64,000 nucleotides of DNA, taken from NCBI RefSeq assembly GCF_000001735.4, contig NC_003074.8:22079261-22143260 (forward strand), read 5' to 3'. This DNA is from Arabidopsis thaliana (lineage: Eukaryota > Streptophyta > Magnoliopsida > Brassicales > Brassicaceae). A program made the translations under genes and the position numbers. Of this stretch, positions 41,809-51,518 are shown in pieces. The stretch's first letter is position 1, and every line of letters starts with the position of its first letter. The notes under the pieces are model-generated. The model did no database searches. It worked only from the letters and a program-made list of their open reading frames with translations, and had not been told where the DNA came from.

Positions 41809-42186
41809 ATGGATGGTTTGATTCCAATGGCGTTTAAGGCTATGAGGAAAAACAGGACCCGAAAGCGTTACGAGTGTCTCTCTTCCTCCGCCGGCACGAC
41901 TAAAGACTCCTACGACGATTCCGACTTCTTCCCCTTCGCCGCTAAATCCGATCACTCCGTTGTATCTCGACCTTCGTCGTCTTTTGATCATATAGAGATG
42001 AATAACGTTGATGTTCAACAACGTCACCACCGTGGATGGTCAGTGGGAGATTTCTCATCCATGTCTTGTCGGGAAGGAAAAAGATCTGGTGTCGACGGCG
42101 GAGATATCGGTTTTTCTCCGTCGCGGCGAGGACAACTTGTGAGGAATAGAAGCCATAGATTGTTCTCTTGTGTCTCAGGTGAATGA
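41809..42186 (+). CDS. Plant-specific protein of unknown function, 125 aa
   Basis: A single-exon frame of 125 aa (At3g59880). It starts MDGLIPMAFKAMRKNRTRKRY, a pattern shared by a small plant family whose members begin with MxGLIPMxYxAIKKxxTRRxY and end in SHRMFSCxTG; here the end is SHRLFSCVSGE. The middle is Ser/Asp-rich with RHHRGWSVGDFSSMS. There is no signal peptide, membrane segment or catalytic motif. It is preceded by C/T-rich leader sequence with a (CTT)n tract near 41691. A paralogue (At2g43990, from memory) lies in the chromosome 2 duplicate block. Function is unknown. Confidence 0.88.
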   Translation: MDGLIPMAFKAMRKNRTRKRYECLSSSAGTTKDSYDDSDFFPFAAKSDHSVVSRPSSSFDHIEMNNVDVQQRHHRGWSVGDFSSMSCREGKRSGVDGGDIGFSPSRRGQLVRNRSHRLFSCVSGE

Positions 42187-42780
42187 TTTGTCCATATATC
42201 CAACAAGCTTAAATCTCAGCTCAATAAAAAAAAATTTGCATCTTTTTTTGTGTTAATGTTGATTTTTCATTACGAGAGTTTAAAGTTGTCTGGGGAAAAA
42301 ACGCAATTTTGTGTACTTTTGGCCGTTTGGGTGATATTTCGATATTGCTGTGTAAAGTTTTGGGGTCTTAGTAAGACAGTTCTAATTATTTGGGGCTCAA
42401 AAGATAAAAAGAAAACTTTATAAGTTCCAAAAGTCTTCACCTAATTCAGTCGACGACGATGCGCTGAAACGTTTTACAGGGTGTTGTAGTTTGAAACTGT
42501 TTTAAAACTAATATTGTCCAAATGAAGTAGATGGAAGAGGAGTTTTTTGATCTTGAGGTTCATATAAAAAAGAAGAAAATCTTTGCAGTTGTTTATTTCT
42601 GACAAAATCCTCTTAACTACAGTATGTATTATTGTCTATGTATCATGCAAATTTAAAAGGTTTTAAATTTGAGTGAAAAAATGAAACTATTTTTGTTTTT
42701 AGGGATATAGAGAGTAGAAACATCCAAAATAGAGGGTTTCTCATTTGTAGAAGTTGAAGTCATAGACAACTCGACCGGTC

Positions 42781-42826
42781 CAAGGGGTGCTAATAGGGAC
42801 ACTCAAGGGGTCATAATGGGGACAAT
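42781..42826 (+). repeat. G-rich 23-bp tandem repeat
   Basis: Copies at 42781-42803 and 42804-42826 both begin CAAGGGGT and continue with TAAT.GGGACA, matching at about 19 of 23 positions. A related inverted copy (GTCCCAATGGCCCC) lies at 42847-42860. It stands out by G content from AT-rich surroundings. Confidence 0.7.
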
Positions 42827-43294
42827 CGACCTAGTCAGTAGTCATAGTCCCAATGGCCCCGAAGATATAACAAGCACTAATGAATTTTGATGATTTAATG
42901 TGAAAAGGCTGAAACTTTGGTCTGAATCTTTTTTTATAAATCATGCATGAAAACAACCCCTCTATGGAACCGCGTACAAATAAATGCTATGGAAGTCAAC
43001 AACTATATAGATCAAAGAAGAAGCTAAACCAGAACAACTAAAGACTTGTTTCGTTGACTTTTTTGGTCCCATTTCTCCACAACCACAACTATGGTGTATG
43101 TAACTATCCTATTAGAGATTATGAGCATTTTAATAGACCAAGACTTGTCTATTTTCTTTACACATATCATAATCTTTATCTACACAATATCCATAAAAAA
43201 AATTTAAAAAAAACAAATTTCAATTGTAGACTTGCTTTAAACTTCAAGATTTACAAATCTATGGCTTAACAGATTCTTAATAATCCAATCCAGT

Positions 43295-43575
43295 GAGCTT
43301 CAGAGGTTCCAAATACAAGACCAAGATTCTTCTTCATCAGCTAAGCTGTGTAACGACTGCAGAAAAGAACAAAACCATGTCAGAGAAGTTAAAACTAAGA
43401 ATCAAATCCCTAAGAAGCTTTTCGATTTGCCAGGTGATGCAAGTAATTAAATCTTGAGCTGCTTTGAGGACAGAAAAAAAGAACAAATATGGTTATAAAG
43501 ATGCTAAAAACATGATCGAGATTCCAAGAAGCGATGCAAAACCACGAAAGAGTTTGTTGATGGTCATCTAAACCA
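43295..43575 (+). other. Possible anonymous gene fragment (unassigned open stretches)
   Basis: After a good acceptor (CCAATCCAG) a 51-codon open frame at 43295-43450 reads ELQRFQIQDQDSSSSAKLC, then NDCRKEQNHVREVKTKNQIP and KKLFDLPGDASN, followed by TAA. A potential donor CCAG|GTGATG sits near its end. About 60 bp further on, a second open stretch reads YGYKDAKNMIEIPRSDAK and PRKSLLMVI, followed by TAA. Both look protein-like, but neither has an upstream start. An alternative frame through the first stretch is also open. They could be exons of an unannotated gene, or decayed fragments. Confidence 0.35.
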
Positions 43576-44192
43576 ATCGATCAACACAAGGATGATCAAC
43601 ATGTGTAGATATCAATCAACAAACACATTCAAGGGTTGCAAGAGAGAAAGAAAAAAACCTATAACGTTTCATGGAAGTTAAAGATGTACAAAAACAAGTT
43701 TAAGGTTGTGCAAGTACAAACAAGAACATGAATCCAGACAAGAATATTCTATGGATATTCTTAAGCATATGCTTTGGAATAAAGCCTTTTTTTCTTAGTT
43801 AGCTTATTCTGAATTGACAGGATTCCTACTGGCTAGCATGATGATATGGGATGTAGGAATAGACAACAAGTATCGTAAATTTGAGTAAAATCTGAATGGT
43901 GAAGAGTAAAGAAATCTTTGAATATAGTCTGTAGATAACTTCTTCATCATCAGAGAGTAACACCTCTCCCTATATGCCAAAAGCAGAGTAAACACTCAAC
44001 ATGTGGTTTCATAGCCTGTTCCTTCAATAGATGATCCAATAGATGATCTTAATTAAAACTCATCAACAGAACAAATAAAAGGAAATCTTTAAGTGACCGT
44101 TACTGGTGATTACAGAAAAAAAGGAAATCTTAATGTGACCGTAATTAATTGTGATTGTCAGTTTTCCTTTTATTTTTGGACCTCTCTTTGCT

Positions 44193-44200
44193 TATAAATA
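44193..44200 (+). promoter_or_regulatory. Candidate TATA box for an unassigned transcript
   Basis: TATAAATA is followed at the expected distance by CTCTCTCAACCCTAATTC, a C/T-rich stretch with a telo-box-like AACCCTAA, as in many Arabidopsis leaders. No protein-coding frame of note follows, so any transcript would be noncoding. Confidence 0.35.
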
Positions 44201-44205
44201 AAGAC

Positions 44206-44470
44206 TCTCTCAACCCTAATTCTTATTCTTCCTTGTGACAGAATCAAAGCTCTCTATTTCTCACTTCTTCTCTTCTCGAGCGAATGTCTTTATACAAAGA
44301 CTGTGATTTTCCTTTTTCTTCTGACCATCTCACGCAGTCTCTCAACGCTTCTTCTAATTCTCCTTGACGGAGAAGAATCAAAACTCTCTATTTCTCGCTT
44401 CTTCTTCTTCTTCTTCTTCTTCTTCTTCTTCTTCTCGAGCGAAGTCTTTATACAGAGACTCTGTGAATTC
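44206..44470 (+). repeat. Local direct duplication with a (CTT)12 tract
   Basis: Copy 1 (about 44206-44305) and copy 2 (about 44337-44465) share CTCTCAAC, AATC.AAACTCTCTATTTCTC, CTTCTCGAGCGAA and GTCTTTATACA.AGACT. Copy 2 has gained a (CTT)12 microsatellite at 44398-44433. The duplicated unit contains the presumed start region of an unassigned transcript. Confidence 0.8.
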
Positions 44471-45236
44471 CGATGATCCCAAGTAGACATTGATGAAGTA
44501 AAATCCGAGGATGCATGATGATCTCTGCATATATCATATCGTTTCATTGATTGAATGATGATCTCCATCAATCCTCTGTCTAAATCAAGATCGATTTACC
44601 AAATAAGCAACCAACGGGCTTAAACCTTAAAATCTCGTGATGCTTCATCAAGACATAACCTAAGCCGTGCTCATCTCATCGAGCCTACAAAGAAACTTAA
44701 TCCCAATTGCATGTAAGCATACTCTCCTAATTTTGACCTAGAGAAACCGGTTCTCTAACTCTCTAAGTAAGCCAAGACAGGGATCAGATGCTTACGCACA
44801 CTGCTCGAAAGTCGAAACTCTCCCACTCCTCGGAGACTATGTCTAAAACCCTTGAGGTCAGATTTTGACAAAAAGGTATATCGTACTCTGAGAACTTGGA
44901 AGATTGGTTTCTGCATATTCAGCAATCTGGAAAACAGAATTAGGAATTGTGGAGGTAACAAAAGCTGAGTTTAACATAGTGAGGCTCTGTTTTTTCGATC
45001 AAAGCTAAAAGCTTCCTTCTCTTGAGATAAGATCCCGAAGAAAGACGACTATAATCGAAAAGAAATGACAATTTTCTCAGGAATTTTGCAAATCCGAAAA
45101 GAGAAACAGAGAAGCCATAAAAAGACAAAACCCTACAAAGAAATGAAGAACCAAAGCACATTTAACTTGGCATGACATTTTTTTATATAGAGTTTCATAT
45201 ACTCTTCTTTACTAGCCACTGCAGCTTGGGGTTTGT
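44471..45236. other. Spacer of mixed composition, no supported gene
   Basis: This lies between the duplicated tract and the 3' end of the dihydrodipicolinate reductase gene. It is not strongly AT-rich and could be the body of a noncoding transcript, but I see no RNA family, no tRNA-like box and no long frame with coding character. Confidence 0.4.
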
Positions 45237-47109
45237 TCAACGCATGTTTCCCTCTCTCAAGACATCAATCATGTTATAGATCCTCTTCTCTGCTTTAGAC
45301 CGGATCTACAATTCATGAAAGTGTTTTTTACCAGATCAGATTAAGAACCGCAATATCTTTTGAGACAGTTTCGAAGGATGTCTAACCTTTTTGGCAAGGA
45401 ATAGCACTGCATCAACAGTACCCTCAGCATATATTGATCTTCCGCAAACATTGTGCTGGAACTCAAAGGACACACTACAAAACAAAACAGATGACATTGA
45501 TGTTGCAGACAATGAGAACAAATCAGTTTCCAGCAATCAGAGAGGACTAAAACAGAATCATCGAAAGTTTAAAATCTTGCATTACGTTTTATCTGGTGAT
45601 GTCAAGTGATAAAGATGGAAAGCATGACCCGAGACATGCTCCTCTGGAACACCCACCACCTCAATCTGCTGCTTAGGATCTCGAATTAATTGTATCTGAT
45701 TTCAAAAGTACGCAAAAACGGTCTTACAGATGATGATCTTACTAGAGAACGATAGATCTAGAGAACAAAGTACGATATAAACACCTGGTCCATGTCGTAA
45801 GACACGCCTAATTTCTGAAAGCAAGAAATAACAGCTTTTGCAGTACCAGATGCATCCAATTTGCTAGCTTGATGAGACTCCATCACCTATAGAGATTACA
45901 GCCAATTAGCCGTAATATGATACAAGCACTTAAATGAATATCTCAAAGTAAAAGACGTACCTCTAAGGAATAACCAGCAAATGCACCAGGAAACTGCTCA
46001 GACATGATCTCCATTGCTGCAAGAAACGCAACAACCTAGTGGACAAAGAAAAGATATTATGGGTCACAAGGATGAGAGTTTACAGACATAATTTCTAGCT
46101 TGTATGACACACTGGTAAGTACCTGTTTACCCATCTGTGGAGAAATCACAGCATAAATCTTTGATTCCTCGACAGTTTTATACAATCTTGTCCTGTCTCC
46201 TCCAGTTGTTCCCATTACGAACGGAACTCCTACTTTGCCATACAGCTCTGCATTATCTACATTTTGCAAAACAACACACATTGGAAAGATTCTAAAGATG
46301 TGGTGTTGTCACATTCACATAAATCAGGATCATTTATAATAGTGAAAAAAATCAAATTTCAACACACATCTAATCATAATGATGTCATTAAATGAAATTT
46401 CTTCAGATTACAGGAATAGGAGTTGCTAGACTTACCATTTACTGCAGAGGGAATTGTGTAGTCCACAACAATTAGTTCAGGATACTTCTCAAACACTGAA
46501 GACAGCACCTTTTCTCTTTCAGTAGGACCATGCACAAGAATCTCCTTTCCACAGACCTCAACAGTCTGGCCAGCCTCTTCAACAGACCCAAATGATGTAG
46601 GAACAATATTCACTCCAGCAGAATCTGCCGCTTTGATGACAGCTTTCCCCATTTTACCACTGCATCCATTCACCTAAAGTATAAAGATTAAAAAGAGTGA
46701 ACGAATGGCTTATAACTTGATCCTACAATTACACTCTAGCAAAGATCTATGTAACTTACCCTAAAATATTTCTGTTGCTAGAAAAAAAAAAAAAGGCAAC
46801 AGCTTTCCATCTATAAATTTCCGGGAAAATCACAATCATCAATGGAAATGCTAAATGTCACAACTCAAGAGTGTTAGGGAAGTAATCAGATACCATGATC
46901 GATATGCCGTTACCAGGCGCAACGGAATTTCCAGCTTCCTCGAAAGTCTCCGACTTTCCCATTGACAATACCACCGGAAAACAGCGTTTCACATTGCCGA
47001 TGAAACTAACACGGCCTTTGAAGCCGAGTGGAACCATTTGATTCGTTCTAGAAGAGAACGAGAAATGGGGATGTACAGGACGGTGGAGAAACACACTAGA
47101 TGCCGCCAT
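45237..47109 (-). CDS. DHDPR2: 4-hydroxy-tetrahydrodipicolinate reductase (DapB type), plastid
   Basis: Eight exons (46894-47109, 46436-46673, 46123-46256, 45961-46035, 45785-45886, 45586-45695, 45387-45474, 45237-45305) join in frame to about 343 aa (At3g59890). The first exon encodes a transit-peptide-like N-terminus. The NAD(P)-binding loop is VNGCSGKMGKAV. Other conserved parts are VDYTIPSAVN, VPFVMGTTGGDR, and the active-site segment MESHQASKLDASGTAKAV, equivalent to the bacterial DapB HH..KxDAPSGTA region. The C-terminus has FEFQHNVCGRSIYAEGT. The enzyme reduces hydroxy-tetrahydrodipicolinate with NAD(P)H in lysine synthesis in chloroplasts. The paralogue DHDPR1 is in the chromosome 2 block. 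Exon 7 to 8 joins as AKK|IRSKAEKR, so the protein may differ by a few residues in other models. Confidence 0.95.
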
Positions 47110-47414
47110 TAGCCTGTGATCAAATCCCAGACAAGAACAACAACAAAAATGACAACTTTAAAGATCAATTCATCAAACCAATGTCGGAAGAGAGTGAATC
47201 CAGTTTAGAAACTGTACCCATTCGCCGCCATTTTCGGTTTCCACTTGGTCCGAGATTGCTGTCGAGCAACGAAATTAGAATTTATGTTCAAACCTTGTCT
47301 GAAAAATTCGAACCGGCGAACGGTAGGGTTTTAGACATTTTCCCTTTACGTCAGATCCAAAGCTTCTGGTTAAGGTTGGGGTGTTTCAACCAAAACCGGA
47401 AAGGTTACTAAAAT

Positions 47415-47530
47415 TGAAAACCGGAATTTCTCTTCATTTTAATGGTCAAACCGGAATTTCTATTTAATTAATTTATCAAACCGGAGTTTCTCTACTTTTT
47501 CCTTAATTAATGGTCAGAGTCCGGATTTCA
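47415..47530. repeat. Short degenerate direct repeats (CCGGAATTTCT units)
   Basis: AACCGGAATTTCT recurs at 47419, 47449 and 47479 (with one change) and as GTCCGGATTTCAC at 47519, separated by 30-40 bp of AT-rich sequence that often includes TAATGGTCA. This lies in the promoter side of the dihydrodipicolinate reductase gene. Confidence 0.65.
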
Positions 47531-48279
47531 CTTTAATTAAGAGGTCATGAATCATCTTTTGTTTTTTTGACAACGAAAATGTACGGAAACATTGTTTTTG
47601 TTGGAGCTAGCTAAAAATATAAAATTGAATATGAACCATAAATTTGGTATATTAGGATCAATGCAATGAACCCAATGACCGACCTCAGGTAAGCAGCAGA
47701 TACATTGTTTTTTTCTCGTCATTCGTTTAATTTCCCTTTCAATCTGTGATTTTTAATTAATTAAAGCTTGATAAAATGAAAAGGTTTAACCCATAAAAGT
47801 AAGTATACCTATTCTTGTCTTTGTCACTAAGACATACAAACTTATGATACTCTGAACCTAATCATACTCCTAAATTTTGGAAACCAAATTATGAACACTT
47901 TTCAATTAACTTGTTTCATGATAACATCACTCACGAAAACGACCATTAATCCTATTAGACCAACCACAATAAGAGATGCTTGTCGGGGAAAGAATTTCAA
48001 ATAATTTGGGTTAAATTTCCACAATAACAAAATAATTTGTATCAAAGGGGATTAAAAAAAACAAAAAAAAAAACAACAAACAAAATAATTTGTAATCTTT
48101 TTTTTTAAGCAAACAAAAAAGGGGATTAAAGAGTCGTACGAGGAATATTAATTAGGCAAGTTGGTTTGGTCGAGACTCGAGAGATCATGCATTGAATCAA
48201 AGGCAAAGAGCCACGTGACGTTTACATGTGGTTCGATCCTCAGTGTCTCATCGATCGCCTTTCTCCTTACAAATCAACC

Positions 48280-48343
48280 AAATTATACTGTAGTAATCTT
48301 TTTCTCAAATTATACTGTAGTAATCTTTTTCTCAAATTATACT
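48280..48343. repeat. Tandem 27-bp repeat, 2.4 copies
   Basis: The unit AAATTATACTGTAGTAATCT plus TTTTCTC occurs exactly at 48280-48306 and 48307-48333, with a 10-bp partial third copy ending at 48343. The copies are identical, which suggests a recent event. Confidence 0.95.
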
Positions 48344-50318
48344 TAGTATAATAATGGAATAATATTTCACAAGATAATAATCGAATAATATTATCAAATC
48401 TAAAAAAGCTGACCAAAACAAAAATCTTTAAAATTCGCGAACGTTATGAAACTGAGCATATGGACCTTGTTATTGAGATTATTGTAATGCATCAAGTGTC
48501 TAAGAATTAGACCAAAACATATGTCTATGCATATTGACTGTCGAAAATCAATTAAATTAGAAGTAGGGTATATAAAACAAGAAGAAGCAATATTTAAACA
48601 TGACTGACTTATTAGTAAGACAGAGGGAATAATATTATGATAATACTTTTTTTTCTTGAACTTTTTGATACAGGTCCACTGGACACCAATCTAAATGTGT
48701 GCGGTGTTCAAGGCAATAATCATGCATGGGTTGCCATATATACACACCTACATCTTAACTTTCCACCATTATTTACTCATCTAGTCTTCAATAAACAAAT
48801 TCCATTACTAATTAAAAACGTACAAATAGAGATGTTTAATCGTAATACTGTATATCTATCCAAGAACAAACACACAAGTGAACTGAATTTTAAACTGATT
48901 AATTCTTTTGTTTCCAAAGAACTTAAAAGGAAGTACTTTTATTTAAATAAAAAATAAATCTTAAACCGCACCAAATAAGTTTTGGTTACTAGTGTATACA
49001 TTCAGTGAACATTTTTATGAACCCATATTTTAGTAAAAGTATTCTCTTGATTGTAGAGACAAACACTAAACACAAATAAATTGATTTTTTTAGTTGAGCT
49101 TATGCTGAGAAGATCCATTTGACAATTTTCTTTCCTTTTTTTGGTCAACGATTCAAGGAGATCCATTTTCTCATCCCTAAATATACGATTTTCGTATCTG
49201 TAGAGTAGGAGTAGAAACTAGCGGATCTTTCGATATAAACATTCTAAATTATTAATTTAGGGTTTGTCATCCATGCAAAAAACTTTGTTGGTACACGTCA
49301 AATAGTTTAATATCTGAAGCTGCAGTCTTCGTATATTGTTAATTTGGCCTAATTAAAGTAATGCTGCACAATTAATGTGGATAACTAGTGTTGTAGTATT
49401 GGTAATCTATCAATTCTCCCAAACTACTCATCGGCTTTTTTGTATCTAAAGGCCAGGAAAAAAACTAATAAAACCACTTGACGTTGTTTCTAAAGGAAAT
49501 GGCCTATATGTTTCTCAATTCATTGAACCATGAATTATATTTATGGGATTAACTATATTTATATATTAAAAGTAACAAGTGATTTCCGACTGAGTTACTA
49601 GCGAAGTCTATTTGCTTTAATTCATCATTCTGTGAGAATTCATCCTCTGGCGATATAAACATCTTGGCTTTATTAAAAACCATCCTCTCATCAAGACTTC
49701 ACATGCAAAGCGTGTTGTCACGTTACTATGTCCGATCTCCATATACACGTAAATATATAAAAATAGCATCGTGAATTAATTTGAAAAACATTCCTAGCTA
49801 TTTAACTTGGCTTTATATATAGAAATATGAGAGCATATACATATATTGGCCCAACATTTCCTGGTAGAACAAGCGCATTCACCATATGAAGTGCTTCGAG
49901 AAGAACAACACTATGGGTCCTTATTTATCCATAAACATCGACAAAATTATTGGTAGGTACGTTAATAAAAATAATTTCCTCATCGCATCAAATATTTGAT
50001 TATAAAATTTTAAAAATCAACCTGTATATTAATAACTGGATGATTCAAAATAAACTAGAAAATTATTTTCTTAAAAATTTATAGAATGGTAAAAAGATGG
50101 TTTTAAAACTCATTTATTTAAATACTACTTACATATTCAGATCAGAGGAGATTGTAGCTTACGTCATATGTTATATAAGTAAAAGAAATGGTAGAAAAAG
50201 TAAGAGAAAAGAAGACCAGGGGAGAAGAACCTTGTGATTGTGGAGGAAGACTAGGCCACACGAAATTCAAATCTTTCAAATTCAGCAACTTGCTTCTCCT
50301 CACATTTGTCAGCCCCTT
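48344..50318. other. AT-rich spacer upstream of ARGOS
   Basis: About 2 kb without a supported gene. A G-box core CACGTG lies just before it at 48212-48217. A 106-codon plus-strand frame at 48637-48957 has no coding character. The right end is probably the ARGOS promoter. Confidence 0.4.
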
Positions 50319-50325
50319 TATATAA
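50319..50325 (+). promoter_or_regulatory. TATA box of ARGOS
   Basis: TATATAA follows CAGCCCCTT and precedes a C/T-rich leader (50340-50480), so transcription probably starts near 50350. The leader up to the first ATG is then about 430 nt and contains no other ATG. Confidence 0.6.
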
Positions 50326-50852
50326 TAAACGTTCCTCTTTTTCGTCTTTTCAACATATCAGAAAATCCCTAAATTCACTGAACCCTCTTCTCTCTCTTTC
50401 TCCCCCCATATCTTCTGATTCTCCTCCAACTCCTTTATTAATAAATTCTCCTCTTTCATTGCTACTTGTCTTCCTCATTTCCCTACTAGTACTTGTTTCA
50501 CACAGTTTCTTGATCCAACCAAAACCAATACACAAAGCTTCTCAAACTCCTTCACCTCAAAGCTTCTTCCTTTACATCTGAATCGTTGAGTTAACTCGGA
50601 TTTGTTCTGCATCCTCTGTTTCTGAATCGTGGGCCATCCTTATTTTGTCTCGAATTCTTCACCAATTGCTTCGATCAAGCTGCATTGGTTAACCAGTTGC
50701 CCTAAAGATCAGATCTTTGAGCAAAATTTTGTCACTGATCTTCTAAATCCAAACCAGACACAGCAAAACAACCTCTGTAGATGATTCGAGAAATCTCAAA
50801 CTTACAAAAAGATATTATAAACATTCAAGACAGTTATTCGAACAACCGAGTC

Positions 50853-51173
50853 ATGGACGTCGGAAGAAACAACCGGAAAAACATGAGCTTTCGAAGTTCG
50901 CCGGAGAAAAGCAAGCAAGAGTTACGGCGGAGTTTCTCGGCGCAGAAAAGGATGATGATCCCGGCGAATTATTTCAGTTTAGAGTCTCTGTTCCTATTGG
51001 TTGGTCTAACGGCATCTCTGTTAATACTTCCGTTAGTTTTGCCGCCGTTACCTCCGCCTCCGTTTATGCTGCTATTGGTTCCCATTGGGATTATGGTTTT
51101 ACTCGTCGTTCTTGCCTTCATGCCTTCTTCTCATTCTAATGCTAATACAGATGTAACTTGCAATTTCATGTAA
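50853..51173 (+). CDS. ARGOS: ARGOS, organ-size regulator with OSR domain
   Basis: From the ATG at 50853 the frame encodes 106 aa, the published ARGOS length. The N-terminal half is basic and Ser-rich (MDVGRNNRKNMSFRSSPEKS). The OSR domain follows: two membrane segments (SLFLLVGLTASLLILPLV and MLLLVPIGIMVLLVVLAF) around the signature LPPLPPPP. ARGOS proteins sit in the endoplasmic reticulum; ARGOS is auxin-induced, promotes cell proliferation and organ growth, and dampens ethylene signalling. An upstream in-frame ATG at 50781 would add 24 residues (MIREISNLQKDI...), and it is the first ATG of the leader, so the real start deserves care. The paralogue ARL is in the chromosome 2 block. Confidence 0.94.
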   Translation: MDVGRNNRKNMSFRSSPEKSKQELRRSFSAQKRMMIPANYFSLESLFLLVGLTASLLILPLVLPPLPPPPFMLLLVPIGIMVLLVVLAFMPSSHSNANTDVTCNFM

Positions 51174-51518
51174 ATCTGAAATTTATTATATGATGATCTT
51201 AATTAATCTTAGGGTTCTTAATCCAATGAAATTGATATACAATATAAATGTAAGTTATAAATATTACATTAAATTATCATAATATATATATGTGAGAATA
51301 CTTCAACGCACAATAAGAGAAATGGAGGAGAAGAGACTGACATAATATAGAAGCATCATAAGAAGAAATTATACAAAAAAAAAAAAAAAACCTCACTTCG
51401 TCATCTCAAACCCAAATCCCAATATCCGTTAATTTAAATCGTAGTATTTATTTGCTTATTTTCAACTATTCGTAGAAATTAGAAAACCAGTGAAGCCCAA
51501 AAGCAGAATCCATTTGTT
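51174..51518. other. Convergent 3' region of ARGOS and the ankyrin-like gene
   Basis: AT-rich 3' sequence of both genes with a poly-A tract near 51374-51390. No additional gene is seen. Confidence 0.5.

Noticed and set aside
41618-42206. Minus-strand frames opposite the 125-aa gene
   Set aside because: Shadows of the plus-strand gene and its C/T-rich leader.
44290-44571. 93-codon minus-strand frame with a Lys run
   Set aside because: The Lys run is only the antisense of the (CTT)12 microsatellite; there is no other coding sign.
44515-44585. Possible box C/D snoRNA (repeated ATGATGATCTC motifs)
   Set aside because: C-box-like motifs are present, but no D box (CTGA) at the right distance and no terminal stem were found.
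48637-48957. 106-codon plus-strand frame
   Set aside because: AT-driven composition, no domain or paralogue pattern, no promoter-like sequence directly upstream.
50306-50581. 91-codon frame in the ARGOS leader
   Set aside because: It has no ATG start; it is a C/T-rich leader read as Ser/Leu/Pro codons.
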